This document shows, piece by piece, positions 36,702 through 46,062 of a stretch of 64,000 bases of DNA. The notes below the pieces were generated by a model. It did no database searches and had not been told where the DNA came from. It was given only the letters and a program-made list of their open reading frames with translations. Positions within the stretch are counted from its first letter, which is position 1. Each line of letters starts with the position of its first letter. Position numbers and translations under genes: made by a program. Origin of the DNA: Muricauda sp. MAR_2010_75 (GTDB lineage: Bacteria; Bacteroidota; Bacteroidia; Flavobacteriales; Flavobacteriaceae); assembly GCF_000745185.1 (NCBI RefSeq), contig NZ_JQNJ01000001.1, forward strand, positions 558,001-622,000, given 5' to 3'.

Positions 36702-37946
36702 CTATTTGAAACGTTCTGGGGAAAGTGGTTTCAAATCCAGTGATGCTCTTTTTTTGGTAATGCCTTCTGTAACCAATTTACCCGTAATGGGACCCAAACT
36801 CCATCCCATCATGGCATGACCTGCAGCAATGGTCAAATTATCATATTTTGAAGTCTTACCAATGTAGGGAAGTCCATCTGGGGAAACAGGCCTAAGCCCT
36901 GAAGTCGCCCTATCTTTTTCATCCTGATTGATTTCAAAGTCGGCATAATAGTTTTTTACGGCCCCGGCGAGCGCCTCAACACGTTCTTTGCGCACAATGT
37001 TGTTGTTTCCTGAAAATTCCATGGTCCCCGCAAAACGAGTAAAACCTTCCATGGGCGTTACCGCCACTTTGGCATCCACCAAAATAGCTGGCATGGTAAT
37101 TCCCGTATTCCGACTCACATCCATGCTGTATCCTTTTCCACCTTGCACAGGAACATAGAGATTAAGCGATTTTGCCAATTTTGAAGTCCAAGTGCCGCTG
37201 GCCAACACAAATTCATCGGCCTCAAAGACCTCATCCTTGGTTTTTATGGCTGTAATTTTCTTATTCTTGACCACAAATTCCTCAACGGTTTGATTGAACT
37301 CAAAAATGACCCCTTTGGATTTTAGCCATGTTTTCATTTGTGCCATAAAGTAATTTGGGGTCATGTGCGCATCGCATTTGTAGTGGACCGCACCAATGAC
37401 ATCATCAGAAAATACAGGCTGCATTTTATGAACTTCCTCTTTGGAAAGTGCCACAGCGTCCAAACCTTCCTTAACTGCCATTTCAGCAACTTCCAATTCC
37501 TCTTCTTCGCTTTTAGCAGTTCTGTAGGCCATCAACAATCCCTTTTTCTCATACTGAAATGGAAAATTTACTGCTGAAAGCATTTCCTCATACAAATCCC
37601 TACTCTTTAAATTGAGTTCCTTTATGATTGGAATGGCCTTTTTTACATGGAATTTTTTAGCTGATTTTTTAAACAATAAGGTCCATTTAAAAAAATCAAC
37701 GTCCCATCTAGGTTTTATGTAGAATGGACTGGAACTGTCCAACATCCATTTTAATCCTTGTGTAATGATACCGGGGGCCGCCAATGGAATAAAATGGCTC
37801 GGGGTTATATATCCTGCATTAATAAACGAGGCACCAGTTGACAGGTCCGATTTATCCAAAATGGTCACCTGAAATCCTTCTTGTACCAAATAATAGGCAC
37901 TGCAGAGCCCTGAAATTCCTCCACCAACTATTACAACTCTCTTCAT
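36702..37946 (-). CDS. FAD-dependent D-amino-acid dehydrogenase, probable D-hydroxyproline dehydrogenase
   Basis: DadA/DAO-type oxidoreductase of 414 residues with the N-terminal dinucleotide fold VVIVGGGISGLCSAYYL and the C-terminal FAD motif AAGHAMMGWSLGPITGK. These enzymes oxidise D-amino acids at the membrane or in the cytoplasm; no signal peptide is present. Its gene lies 21 bp after the 4-hydroxyproline epimerase gene, so the likely reaction is cis-4-hydroxy-D-proline to 1-pyrroline-4-hydroxy-2-carboxylate. Plain D-proline or other D-amino acids remain possible from sequence alone. Confidence 0.85.
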   Translation of the reverse strand: MKRVVIVGGGISGLCSAYYLVQEGFQVTILDKSDLSTGASFINAGYITPSHFIPLAAPGIITQGLKWMLDSSSPFYIKPRWDVDFFKWTLLFKKSAKKFHVKKAIPIIKELNLKSRDLYEEMLSAVNFPFQYEKKGLLMAYRTAKSEEEELEVAEMAVKEGLDAVALSKEEVHKMQPVFSDDVIGAVHYKCDAHMTPNYFMAQMKTWLKSKGVIFEFNQTVEEFVVKNKKITAIKTKDEVFEADEFVLASGTWTSKLAKSLNLYVPVQGGKGYSMDVSRNTGITMPAILVDAKVAVTPMEGFTRFAGTMEFSGNNNIVRKERVEALAGAVKNYYADFEINQDEKDRATSGLRPVSPDGLPYIGKTSKYDNLTIAAGHAMMGWSLGPITGKLVTEGITKKRASLDLKPLSPERFK

Positions 37947-37967
37947 CTACTACTCCTAAAAAAGATT

Positions 37968-38975
37968 TTACAACACTTGGAACCCGTGGGCATAGGGGTC
38001 ATCGTCGTCAATAATGATGTTGTTGTAGCCCGTGACCTGAGCCCAACCCTGAATACTGGGAATAATGGCCTTTTTTCCGCCCAAAGTAGTTTCCTCCACC
38101 ACTCTACCAATGAATTTACTGCCAATAAAACTCTCATGAATGAAATCTTCTCCCATTTTTAGTTTTCCCTTGGCGCTCAACTGGGCCATTCGTGCCGAAG
38201 TTCCCGTACCACATGGAGAGCGGTCTATGGCCTTGTCGCCATAAAAAACCGCATTTCTTCCTGACGATGTTGGATCGATGGGATTCCCTGTCCACAACAT
38301 GTGGCTTACATCCCTAATGGTAGGGTCCTCTGGATGTATGAACAAATCTGGGTATTTTTCATTTATGCGTTCCCTGACCACTTTGGAATACTGCACAATC
38401 TTGGCAGCGGTAAAATCATGGACTCCGCTAAAATTCTTTTGCGGGTCTACAATGGCATAATAGTTACCTCCATAGGCCACATCGAAGGTGAGTTCTCCCA
38501 ATTCCGGACATTCCACTGTCAAGTTTTCTGCAGCGAGGTACGATTTAACATTGACCAACCGCACCCAATCCACCTTCTTGCCAGATTGTTGATACTCTAT
38601 TTCCACTAATCCTGCGGGGGCTTCCATTCTAATTTTGCCCGGTGTCTTGGGTACAATCAGCCCTTCTTCTATGGCAATGGTAATTGTGCCGATGGTCCCA
38701 TGCCCGCACATGGGCAAACAACCAGAGGTCTCAATGAACAGAATGGCAAAATCGTTTTCGGGCTGGTGGGGAGGAAATAAGATGCTTCCGCTCATCATAT
38801 CATGACCCCTAGGCTCAAACATCAAGCCCTTACGAATCCAATCATATTCCTTGAGAAAGTGTTGTCTTTTCTCACTCATGTTCTTGCCCAAAAGGTTGGG
38901 ACCACCTCCTGCCACTAAACGAACGGGATTACCGCAGGTGTGGGCATCAACACAAAAAAAAGTCTTTCTTGCCAC
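37968..38975 (-). CDS. 4-hydroxyproline 2-epimerase (proline racemase family)
   Basis: Proline-racemase-like protein of 335 residues with both catalytic cysteines: Cys about 90 in MCGHGTIG and Cys about 255 in SPCGTGTSARM. The second Cys excludes the trans-3-hydroxyproline dehydratase branch, where one Cys is replaced by Thr or Ser. The enzyme inverts trans-4-hydroxy-L-proline to cis-4-hydroxy-D-proline in the cytoplasm. Next to a D-amino-acid dehydrogenase gene and a DapA-like deaminase gene, which together make the classic hydroxyproline route, so epimerase is preferred over proline racemase. Confidence 0.92.
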   Translation of the reverse strand: MARKTFFCVDAHTCGNPVRLVAGGGPNLLGKNMSEKRQHFLKEYDWIRKGLMFEPRGHDMMSGSILFPPHQPENDFAILFIETSGCLPMCGHGTIGTITIAIEEGLIVPKTPGKIRMEAPAGLVEIEYQQSGKKVDWVRLVNVKSYLAAENLTVECPELGELTFDVAYGGNYYAIVDPQKNFSGVHDFTAAKIVQYSKVVRERINEKYPDLFIHPEDPTIRDVSHMLWTGNPIDPTSSGRNAVFYGDKAIDRSPCGTGTSARMAQLSAKGKLKMGEDFIHESFIGSKFIGRVVEETTLGGKKAIIPSIQGWAQVTGYNNIIIDDDDPYAHGFQVL

Positions 38976-39150
38976 TTGTTGTTTGTTAAAACGGTATTAT
39001 GAATTTATACGCAAAGTAAAACTAAAATGTACTATTATCCTTTTAAAGAATCGGGTAATAGTTCCTTGAGAAACCGATTGATAGCTTATAGGTTGCACCC
39101 CTCTTTTAATGGCATGGGTCCATACCGCAGTAAACCTTGAATCTGAAGAT

Positions 39151-39193
39151 GCTGGATAAGACCCTATGAATCGCAATTGGCTCTTATCCCAGC
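39151..39193. repeat. Inverted repeat in the deaminase-epimerase spacer (first)
   Basis: GCTGGATAAGA (39151-39161) pairs with TCTTATCCCAGC (39182-39193), broken only by one bulged base. It lies in a 323-bp gene-free spacer (38976-39298). The spacer's 93-codon minus-strand frame (38997-39278) has no recognisable family or start context. No T tract follows on either strand. Confidence 0.5.
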
Positions 39194-39218
39194 ATGGCAT
39201 ATATGTTGTTTGAATATT

Positions 39219-39260
39219 CAATTGGGGGTTTATGGTTTTAAAAACCGCTACCCCCAATTG
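39219..39260. repeat. Inverted repeat in the deaminase-epimerase spacer (second)
   Basis: CAATTGGGGGT (39219-39229) and ACCCCCAATTG (39250-39260) are perfect 11-bp complements; the 20-bp interior holds a further GGTTTT/AAAACC pair. It is a stable hairpin 39 bp after the deaminase stop, but lacks a T tract on the minus strand. It could reduce read-through, stabilise the upstream mRNA, or be the end of a small mobile repeat. Confidence 0.5.
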
Positions 39261-39298
39261 CACTACGATTATTTTCAATATAGTTTCCCAGCAATTAT

Positions 39299-40222
39299 TT
39301 AGGCTACGCTACTGAGGTTCTTATATTCGGGCAGTGTGGGTCTACACGCCATTGCTTCATTTATCACTCCTATTACACGTTCTCTTTCTGATCCCTGCAA
39401 AGGCAGTCTTGGGGCCCTGACATTTTCCGTACCGATACCAGTGGCCACCTCTGCCAATTTAATGTTCTGTACCAATTGAGGGCTGATATCCAACTCCAAC
39501 AATGGCATGAACCATTTGTAAATTTCGAGAGCTTCGTTGATTTTTCCAGCTTTAACCAATTCGTAGATGGCAACGGTTTCGGCAGGGAAAGCACAGACCA
39601 AACCGGCAACCCATCCATCGGCACCTATCACCAAACTTTCCAAGCCAAGGGTATCCACTCCCGTGAATACTTTTACACGGTCACCAAATCTGCTCTTAAT
39701 ACGAAGTACATTGGTGATGTCTCTAGTGGACTCCTTAACCGCTTCGATATTCTCACATTCCAACAAGTCTTCCAACATATCCAAGGTCACTTCAATCTTA
39801 TAATCAATTGGATTGTTGTAGATCATAATAGGCAAAGAAGTACTGTTTGCTATGCTTTTAAAATAGGTAACAGTTTCAAAATCAGTTGCTTTATACCTCA
39901 TGGGAGGGAGGATCATCAAACCTTGGGCACCTACCTTTTCGGCATGTTGTGCCACGGCAATGGCCTCTTTGGTACTTTGTTCGGCAATATTGATGATAAC
40001 GGGTATTTTTCCTTCCACAAGGGACAAAGAAGTCCTGATAAGGGTTTCCTTTTCCTCTTGCTCCAGTGTACTGGCCTCACCCAACGTTCCTCCTAAAATG
40101 ATCCCATGGACCCCAGCATCAATTTGCGCTTTAATATTCTTCTCAAACATTGCAAGGTCCAGTTGATCCTCGCTGGTAAACTTTGTGGTTACAGCTGGCA
40201 TTACGCCTTCCCAATTTATCAT
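39299..40222 (-). CDS. DapA-family lyase, probable 1-pyrroline-4-hydroxy-2-carboxylate deaminase
   Basis: Dihydrodipicolinate synthase/N-acetylneuraminate lyase fold, 307 residues. The Schiff-base Lys about 163 is in IEAVKESTRDI and the partner Tyr in MIYNNPID; the GGTLGEASTLEQEE substrate loop is near residue 45. DapA relatives placed with hydroxyproline epimerase genes deaminate and dehydrate the pyrroline product to 2-oxoglutarate semialdehyde. First minus-strand gene of the hydroxyproline group, divergent from the AraC regulator, with a clear promoter arrangement upstream. Biosynthetic DapA is unlikely in this context. Confidence 0.88.
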   Translation of the reverse strand: MINWEGVMPAVTTKFTSEDQLDLAMFEKNIKAQIDAGVHGIILGGTLGEASTLEQEEKETLIRTSLSLVEGKIPVIINIAEQSTKEAIAVAQHAEKVGAQGLMILPPMRYKATDFETVTYFKSIANSTSLPIMIYNNPIDYKIEVTLDMLEDLLECENIEAVKESTRDITNVLRIKSRFGDRVKVFTGVDTLGLESLVIGADGWVAGLVCAFPAETVAIYELVKAGKINEALEIYKWFMPLLELDISPQLVQNIKLAEVATGIGTENVRAPRLPLQGSERERVIGVINEAMACRPTLPEYKNLSSVA

Positions 40223-40242
40223 AATACTTAAATATTTTGATA

Positions 40243-40312
40243 CAAAAATATATTACTCGACCCCAACAATTTGTTTGATTATTAGCCTCTTGTAATACTA
40301 TGTTGACCCATA
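40243..40312 (-). promoter_or_regulatory. Promoter and candidate AraC-type operator of the hydroxyproline genes (motif copy A)
   Basis: On the minus strand a Bacteroidota -7 box TATTTTTG (40243-40250) lies 20 bp before the deaminase start, with a TTG about 16 bp further upstream. Beyond that, TAATACTATGTTGACCCATA (40293-40312, plus-strand reading) is identical at 18 of 20 positions to the site before susC2. It is also 44 bp before the TTG start of the AraC gene, so it may serve autoregulation too. Confidence 0.6.
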
Positions 40313-40356
40313 AATTGATTTCACTTATATTTTTTAGTAATATTTGCTAAAAAACC

Positions 40357-41199
40357 TTGAGAGTTCTCCCGTTCAAAATTCCCAAACCCAAGGATGAGGC
40401 CCTGGTTTACCAAGTAGACAGGGAAAAAATATTCTATGGCCAACTCCACCAACACGGCGAAATACAAATAAGCTATATTGAAAAAGGTTCGGGCTCTTTA
40501 ATTGTGGGTGACTCCATTAATGAATATAGGGAAGGTGATATTTTGGTGATTGGAGGCTATGTTCCCCACGTATTCCGAAGTGATGTGAATGCATCCGATG
40601 AGTCCATTATGTACACCCTTTTTTTCGACTACAATTCCTTTGGAAAAGATTTTTTTCGTTTGACCGACCTCGCCTCTACCCAAGATTTTTTTAACCTGTC
40701 CGAATATGGCATGAAGGTACTCTCGAACAAGGATAAAATCATTTCAATTTTCAATGATCTTCCGAACCAAAATAAAGTTGAACAAATTGCATCGCTCTTA
40801 CTGGTGATCAATCAAATTGTAAAATCGGAGACCCAACCACTTTCTTCATTTGTGTATCGGAAAATTTATACTGATGATGAGGGGAAACGCATGAGCACCA
40901 TTTTAAAGTTTGCCATGGAACACTATCATGAACAGATTACCTTGGAGCAAATTTCCGAAAAGGCCAACATGAGCAAAAATGCCTTTTGCCGATACTTTAA
41001 AAAGCGTACCAATAAAACTTTTTTTCAATTTCTAATAGAAATACGGATTGAAAATGCCTGCAAGCTCATTGTCCACAAACCCGAACTTTCCATTTCACTG
41101 ATTTCTGAGCAGTGCGGTTTTGCCAATATTGCCAACTTCAACAGAAAGTTCAAGGAATTAAAAGGTTGTACCCCTTCTAAATACCGTTCCCAATTTTAA
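40357..41199 (+). CDS. AraC-family regulator with cupin sensor domain
   Basis: N-terminal cupin-like domain (about 20-90: QLHQHGEIQISYIEKGSGSL, GDILVIGGYVPHVF) and C-terminal double helix-turn-helix (about 180-280: ITLEQISEKANMSKNAFCRY, SISLISEQCGFANIANFN). Start is a TTG at 40357: no suitable ATG is nearby, and the resulting MRVLPFKIPKPKDEAL matches how such flavobacterial proteins normally begin. Divergent from the hydroxyproline genes and convergent with susCD2. It probably activates both, and the S9 peptidase gene, through a shared motif, sensing hydroxyproline or a derivative. Confidence 0.9.
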   Translation: MRVLPFKIPKPKDEALVYQVDREKIFYGQLHQHGEIQISYIEKGSGSLIVGDSINEYREGDILVIGGYVPHVFRSDVNASDESIMYTLFFDYNSFGKDFFRLTDLASTQDFFNLSEYGMKVLSNKDKIISIFNDLPNQNKVEQIASLLLVINQIVKSETQPLSSFVYRKIYTDDEGKRMSTILKFAMEHYHEQITLEQISEKANMSKNAFCRYFKKRTNKTFFQFLIEIRIENACKLIVHKPELSISLISEQCGFANIANFNRKFKELKGCTPSKYRSQF

Positions 41200-41254
41200 A
41201 ACCACAACACCATCAATAGCAATTAGCATGCTAAACCATTTTTGGGAAACATCC

Positions 41255-41292
41255 AAAAAAAGAGAAAGCGAATGTCATCCCATCCGCTTTCT
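41255..41292 (-). terminator. Intrinsic terminator of the susC2-susD2 operon
   Basis: On the minus strand the stem AGAAAGCG/CGCTTTCT (41285-41292 with 41263-41270) is followed, after one base, by seven T (41255-41261). It lies 63 bp beyond the susD2 stop. The plus strand lacks a T tract, so it does not clearly end the AraC gene. Confidence 0.7.
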
Positions 41293-41354
41293 TCACTAAC
41301 AACAAACTCAAACAATTATAAAAAACACTTGAGTACAAATCCTAAATCTAAATC

Positions 41355-42953
41355 TTAGTAACCAGGGTTCTGGCTTAGATTCGTATTCGTATTCAATTCT
41401 TCCAAACCTATAGGAAACAATGTGGTATACTCTCCCTTAGGTGTATGGTTGTACCAGTTTTTGGTCTGATAAACGCCAAATCTGATAAGGTCGGTTCTTC
41501 TTCTGGCCTCAGCGGCAAACTCCCAGCCCAATTCATCCAAGAAACGTCCGTAAGGAACAACGGACTGGTCGCCAGGATCATCAATTGTACCATCTTCGGC
41601 CAAGGTTCCATATTGTACTGTGGTATTACCTTCCAACTCAGCGCCTGTAACGGTGGCTTCGGCAGGATCATCAAAAGAACGCATACGCACTTGGGTCACA
41701 ATAGCGGCAGCTTCATCGCTTCTATCAGTTCTTAGTAGGGCTTCGGCCTTCATCATAAGAACATCGGTGTATCTCAAGAATGGGAAATCTACACTAAGGC
41801 CACTGGTTGCACCGGGCTCAATTTCATATTTACCACATTTAAATCCTTGGGTAAAGTCACATCCATATATACTTGGCATTTCTTTTACCAAAGTGAACAC
41901 AACACTTCCATCGGTGTAGCTCAATTGATCACCCATCAACCAAGTATCGGCCAAACGATTATCGGTTGGCTCATAACTATCAATGAATTGTGGATTGCAG
42001 CTAGATCCGCCCCAAGGTTGTGCCTGCATTCCAAAGACCAATCGGTGCTCTGGATTCATCATTTTCATGTGGGCATTCCATTGGCCTGCAAAAATTTGAT
42101 CGTAAGGGATGGCAAAAACCATTTCTGAATTCCCTTGGTTTTCTGTAGCAAAAATATCTGAATAGCTGGGCGAAAGTTCGTATGCACCACTACCGATTAT
42201 CTCGTCACAAGCAGCAATAACGTTATTCCATTGTGCCGTACCTGTATAAACTTCTGCATTTAAGTACACTCGTGCCAAAACATGATAGGCTGCCCATTTG
42301 GTCATGCGCCCGTAGGTAGACTGATCTACGGTTTCGGTTAGACTTGGAATCACCTCATTCAATTCTGAAACGATGAAGTTGTACACTTCGGAGCGGTTGC
42401 TCTGAACGGGGAGTTCATCACTGTAGCTTGAAATGATCGGTACATTTCCGTGCGTATCGACCAACATGGAGTAATACAAAGCTCGTAAGGCTCTCATTTC
42501 TGCAATGATTGAGGCGGCTTGTGCTTCACTAACGGGCAGTTCCCCTGATTCTATTTGAAGAATAACCCTATTGGCACTGTTTATCCCATTAAAGCAGGTA
42601 ATCCATGTGTTTCTGGGCTGCCATTGAGTCTCGGTCCATTCGTGAAAGTGCATTCTCTTATAGGTACCCCCATCATCCCAACCGTTGGGCCTTGTTGGTG
42701 TCACAAACATATCAGCAGGCTCTTCCTGTAAATCAAAATATCCTTGCCATCCCATCACATAACGCATGGGTGTATAGGCCGAGGCCATTACCGCTATAAT
42801 ATCTGACTCTGCTGGCACGAAGGATGATTCGGTCACTTCCGAAAACACTTCTTCCTCAAGGTCCGTACATCCTATTTGCAGTAGAAGCACACTGACCGAT
42901 AGTATCAAAAATCTTAGTCTAAGTGTAGTTACTTTGTTTCGTATATTTTTCAT
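41355..42953 (-). CDS. SusD/RagB-family outer-membrane lipoprotein (SusD2)
   Basis: Lipoprotein signal (LLLQIGC lipobox), then typical RagB/SusD features: ITCFNGINSANRVILQIESG, IAEMRALRALYYSMLVDTHG and, near the end, DELGWEFAAEARRRTDLIRFG. At 532 residues it has normal length. It captures substrate at the cell surface for SusC2, whose gene ends 12 bp upstream. By context the ligand is probably a glycopeptide or arabino-oligosaccharide, as the pair lies beside the AraC regulator and the hydroxyproline genes. Confidence 0.95.
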   Translation of the reverse strand: MKNIRNKVTTLRLRFLILSVSVLLLQIGCTDLEEEVFSEVTESSFVPAESDIIAVMASAYTPMRYVMGWQGYFDLQEEPADMFVTPTRPNGWDDGGTYKRMHFHEWTETQWQPRNTWITCFNGINSANRVILQIESGELPVSEAQAASIIAEMRALRALYYSMLVDTHGNVPIISSYSDELPVQSNRSEVYNFIVSELNEVIPSLTETVDQSTYGRMTKWAAYHVLARVYLNAEVYTGTAQWNNVIAACDEIIGSGAYELSPSYSDIFATENQGNSEMVFAIPYDQIFAGQWNAHMKMMNPEHRLVFGMQAQPWGGSSCNPQFIDSYEPTDNRLADTWLMGDQLSYTDGSVVFTLVKEMPSIYGCDFTQGFKCGKYEIEPGATSGLSVDFPFLRYTDVLMMKAEALLRTDRSDEAAAIVTQVRMRSFDDPAEATVTGAELEGNTTVQYGTLAEDGTIDDPGDQSVVPYGRFLDELGWEFAAEARRRTDLIRFGVYQTKNWYNHTPKGEYTTLFPIGLEELNTNTNLSQNPGY

Positions 42954-42965
42954 AGTTCTTTATTT

Positions 42966-45962
42966 TTAAAATGTAAAGTTGATACCCAACGTAAAGGTTC
43001 TGATTGTAGGATATTTATCCCTGTTATCATTACCTGGCGCCAACGGATTATCCCTGTTGTTAATTTCTGGGTCGATTCCCTTGTATTTTGAAAAGGTTGC
43101 CAAGTTTAGACCGGAAGCGTAAATGCGGAACGTTTGGGCAAACTTAATGGCATCTTTGGGCAGTGTGTATCCCAAAGTAACGTTGTCAATTTTTAAGAAA
43201 TCACCATCTTCAATATAGTGGCTTACATAACGCTGAACATCTTGAAGCACGGCTTTACCGTACACCAAATCGTAGGCAGAGTCCAAGGTATTGTACCCAA
43301 TGGTTGGGTTCTCATAGAACATACGGGAGAAGTTTAGGATTTGATAATCCAAAGCCCCCCTTAGATTGAACATAAGATCCCAGTTCTTGTATTTTACGGT
43401 ATTGTTCCAGCTGTAGTATGCTTTTGGAAGACCGTTACCCAATACCTGACGATCATCGTTGGTTGCTTCGGTAGCAGGAACTCGGGAACCATCAGGTCTT
43501 TCAATAATCCAAATTCCATCATCAGTGATATCAACGCTCTTTAATCCAAAGAAGTTACCAATAGGTTCTCCTTCCTGTACCCTGTGGGTGGAAATCTGAA
43601 TAGGCTCACCTGTATATCCTTCATCAAAGAAATCGTTGGTCAATTGGAATTCATCGTTAGACAATGATACAATCTCGTTGGTATTGGTGGAATAGGTCAA
43701 GTTTGCAGTCCATTCAAAGTTATCTGTCTTGAACGGGGTCACATTCAACAAGAATTCTAGACCGGTATTCTTTATTTCTGCAACGTTTGCCGCAATACTA
43801 CCATAAAAATAAGGAGGTGTAGGTACACTATAGTCAAACAAAGCATCTTTGGTAGTCCTGTTATAATAATCAACGGATCCATTGATTCTTCCCTGCAATA
43901 CACCGAAATCCAGCCCTACGTTAAATTCCTCTTTCTTTTCCCAACGTAAATTTTTGTTAGCGTTACGAGTAGGCACCAATTGTCTTACCCATTGGCCGTT
44001 GTTGTAAAAATAATCCCCATAAGAAAGACCGCTCAAAGATTGGTATCTTTCTCCAGCATTGGTACCGGTAACCCCAAAACCTGTACGCAGTTTCAAGTTG
44101 GACAACCAATCCCAGTTTTCAGCAAAGGACTCTTGATCAATCCGCCATCCCAAAGAAACCCCTGGAAAACTACCCCATTTGTAATCTTCTCCAAATCTGG
44201 AAGAACCTTCACGACGCAAACTGGCCATCAAAAGGTAGCGATCATCATAGTTATAGGTTACCCGTGAGAAGAAGGCAATCAGTTTATCTGCATTTTTAAA
44301 ACTTCCCATACCAGCTTCACCCAGCTGAAGTCCTTGTCCACTTCCTAAATTGTTATAGGTAAATCCATCAGTAGGAAATCTTCGGTTGGTAGCCCAAAAA
44401 CCTTCGTTCATGTTGTCTTCGTAGTTGTATCCTACCAGCGCGGTTACTCTGTGGTCACCGAAATTATTGTCATAATCCACTGTGAACTGACCATAGTTTC
44501 CAACGTAGTTATCCGTACCTCTTGAGGCAAATCCATCCTGTCCACTTTCAGTGGTAGAAACGTGATTTTTTGTTTGATAGAACCCCCTAATATTGGTCTC
44601 CCCTTTTCGGGTGTACAAACCTTTAACCGTAAGGTGATCACCAAAGTCATAGCTCATGGAAAAATCTATCCTACTGGTTCTGTATCTGTTCTCCCCAATG
44701 GTTTCCTGAATCATTGAAACCGGATTGTCATAAAAATAGACCGCCCTTTCAAAATAACTGCCATCTTCATTATAGATAGGCTCTGTTGGGTTATGGATAA
44801 TGGCTTGGCGGTAGATGGTCGGATTAAAGCTTTGGCCATCACCCAATGCATTATACACCTGCTCGCTTAAAATGACACCAACATTGGTTTTCAATTTATT
44901 ATCGAACATGGCATGGTTTATATTTATCCTACCTGTGTATTTTTCATTGTTGGATTTTAGGAAAATCCCCTCAATATCACGATAGTTAACAGAAGCCGTC
45001 ATATTTGAAGTTGAGTTCCCTCCCCTAAAAATAATGTTGTGCACTTGGCTGAAAGCATCCCGGGTGATCTCGTCCACCCAATCGGTATCAGCACCAAAAT
45101 CTTGAAGGTTGGCCCCGTTAAAGGTGTAGCCCTCATTAAATTTCTGTCTAAGCTCAGAGGCATTTAAAAAGTTCATCCGATCAGCAATGGTGGCCAAGGA
45201 AGCGTACCCATTGTACTCAATGGTAGACTTCATGTCGTTGGTTCCTTTTTTAGTGGTAATGATGATTACACCATTAGTACCCCTAGTACCATAAATAGCA
45301 GTAGCAGAACCGTCCTTCAACACATCAATGGACTCAATGTCTTCGGGAGCTACTGTATTTAAGCTTCCCGGAACACCGTCCACCAACACCAAGGGTGCAG
45401 AATCTGCCGACAAGGATGACATACCCCTTAAACTGATTTGGGTACCCTCTGTAGGGTCTCCAGAAGGAGCAGATACAGAAAGACCCGCAACCTTACCTTG
45501 AATAAGTTGGGCGGCATCCTTAACATTACCCTGTACAAAATCTTCGGCTTTTACGGTAGCTACCGAGCTTGTTACATCGGCACGTTTTTGTGTACCGTAA
45601 CCTATGACCACAACTTCAGAAAGTTGTTCCAAATCCTCTTTCAGCACCACACTCATGGATGATGTTGCGGGAACTTCCTGCGTAGCAAAACCCAGATAGG
45701 AAATGATCAAAACCGCATCGGATCCAGAAGTGGTAATTGCAAAATTACCATCGAAATCCGAAACGGTACCATTGGCAGTGTTCTTTTCCACAACAGATGC
45801 ACCAGCCACAGGAATACCGCTTTCATCAGTAATTGTACCAGTAACTTGCTGTTGAGAAAATGCTACTTGCGCTAATAATAGACAAACAATGGGGAGAAAA
45901 AATTGTTTCTTGAACCCATTGAATTCCAAAAATGTTTTTGATAAAAATTTAACCAATTTCAT
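42966..45962 (-). CDS. SusC/RagA-family TonB-linked outer-membrane transporter (SusC2)
   Basis: Signal peptide ending AQVAFSQQ, regulatory beta-domain GTITDESGIPVAGASVVEK, TonB-linked plug with QLSEVVVIGYGTQKRADVTS and LRGMSSLSADSAPLVLVDG, and a barrel ending FTLGINFTF. Length 998 residues. It forms the energy-driven import channel for the SusD2 ligand. The 434-bp gene-free stretch upstream (45963-46396) holds the candidate AraC site, a -7-like box and the terminator of the preceding M13 gene. Confidence 0.96.
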   Translation of the reverse strand: MKLVKFLSKTFLEFNGFKKQFFLPIVCLLLAQVAFSQQQVTGTITDESGIPVAGASVVEKNTANGTVSDFDGNFAITTSGSDAVLIISYLGFATQEVPATSSMSVVLKEDLEQLSEVVVIGYGTQKRADVTSSVATVKAEDFVQGNVKDAAQLIQGKVAGLSVSAPSGDPTEGTQISLRGMSSLSADSAPLVLVDGVPGSLNTVAPEDIESIDVLKDGSATAIYGTRGTNGVIIITTKKGTNDMKSTIEYNGYASLATIADRMNFLNASELRQKFNEGYTFNGANLQDFGADTDWVDEITRDAFSQVHNIIFRGGNSTSNMTASVNYRDIEGIFLKSNNEKYTGRININHAMFDNKLKTNVGVILSEQVYNALGDGQSFNPTIYRQAIIHNPTEPIYNEDGSYFERAVYFYDNPVSMIQETIGENRYRTSRIDFSMSYDFGDHLTVKGLYTRKGETNIRGFYQTKNHVSTTESGQDGFASRGTDNYVGNYGQFTVDYDNNFGDHRVTALVGYNYEDNMNEGFWATNRRFPTDGFTYNNLGSGQGLQLGEAGMGSFKNADKLIAFFSRVTYNYDDRYLLMASLRREGSSRFGEDYKWGSFPGVSLGWRIDQESFAENWDWLSNLKLRTGFGVTGTNAGERYQSLSGLSYGDYFYNNGQWVRQLVPTRNANKNLRWEKKEEFNVGLDFGVLQGRINGSVDYYNRTTKDALFDYSVPTPPYFYGSIAANVAEIKNTGLEFLLNVTPFKTDNFEWTANLTYSTNTNEIVSLSNDEFQLTNDFFDEGYTGEPIQISTHRVQEGEPIGNFFGLKSVDITDDGIWIIERPDGSRVPATEATNDDRQVLGNGLPKAYYSWNNTVKYKNWDLMFNLRGALDYQILNFSRMFYENPTIGYNTLDSAYDLVYGKAVLQDVQRYVSHYIEDGDFLKIDNVTLGYTLPKDAIKFAQTFRIYASGLNLATFSKYKGIDPEINNRDNPLAPGNDNRDKYPTIRTFTLGINFTF

Positions 45963-46062
45963 AATACATTTTAGTTAGTTCGGTTTGTTTATTTCTCATA
46001 AGACTTATCATTTTTGGTCTTTAAGATTTAGTAAAGATTAATAAGTGTTATTTTAACAGTTG

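Noticed and set aside
37968..38975. Trans-3-hydroxyproline dehydratase as alternative identity
   Set aside because: That branch lacks the second catalytic Cys; here SPCGTGTSA retains it, and the neighbours fit the 4-hydroxyproline route.
38997..39278. 93-codon minus-strand frame between the deaminase and epimerase genes
   Set aside because: It spans two inverted repeats, has no recognisable family, signal or start context, and reads like translated non-coding repeat sequence.
39299..40222. Biosynthetic dihydrodipicolinate synthase (lysine pathway)
   Set aside because: The Schiff-base Lys is shared by the whole superfamily, but the gene sits with hydroxyproline epimerase and dehydrogenase genes and a catabolic regulator, not with lysine genes.
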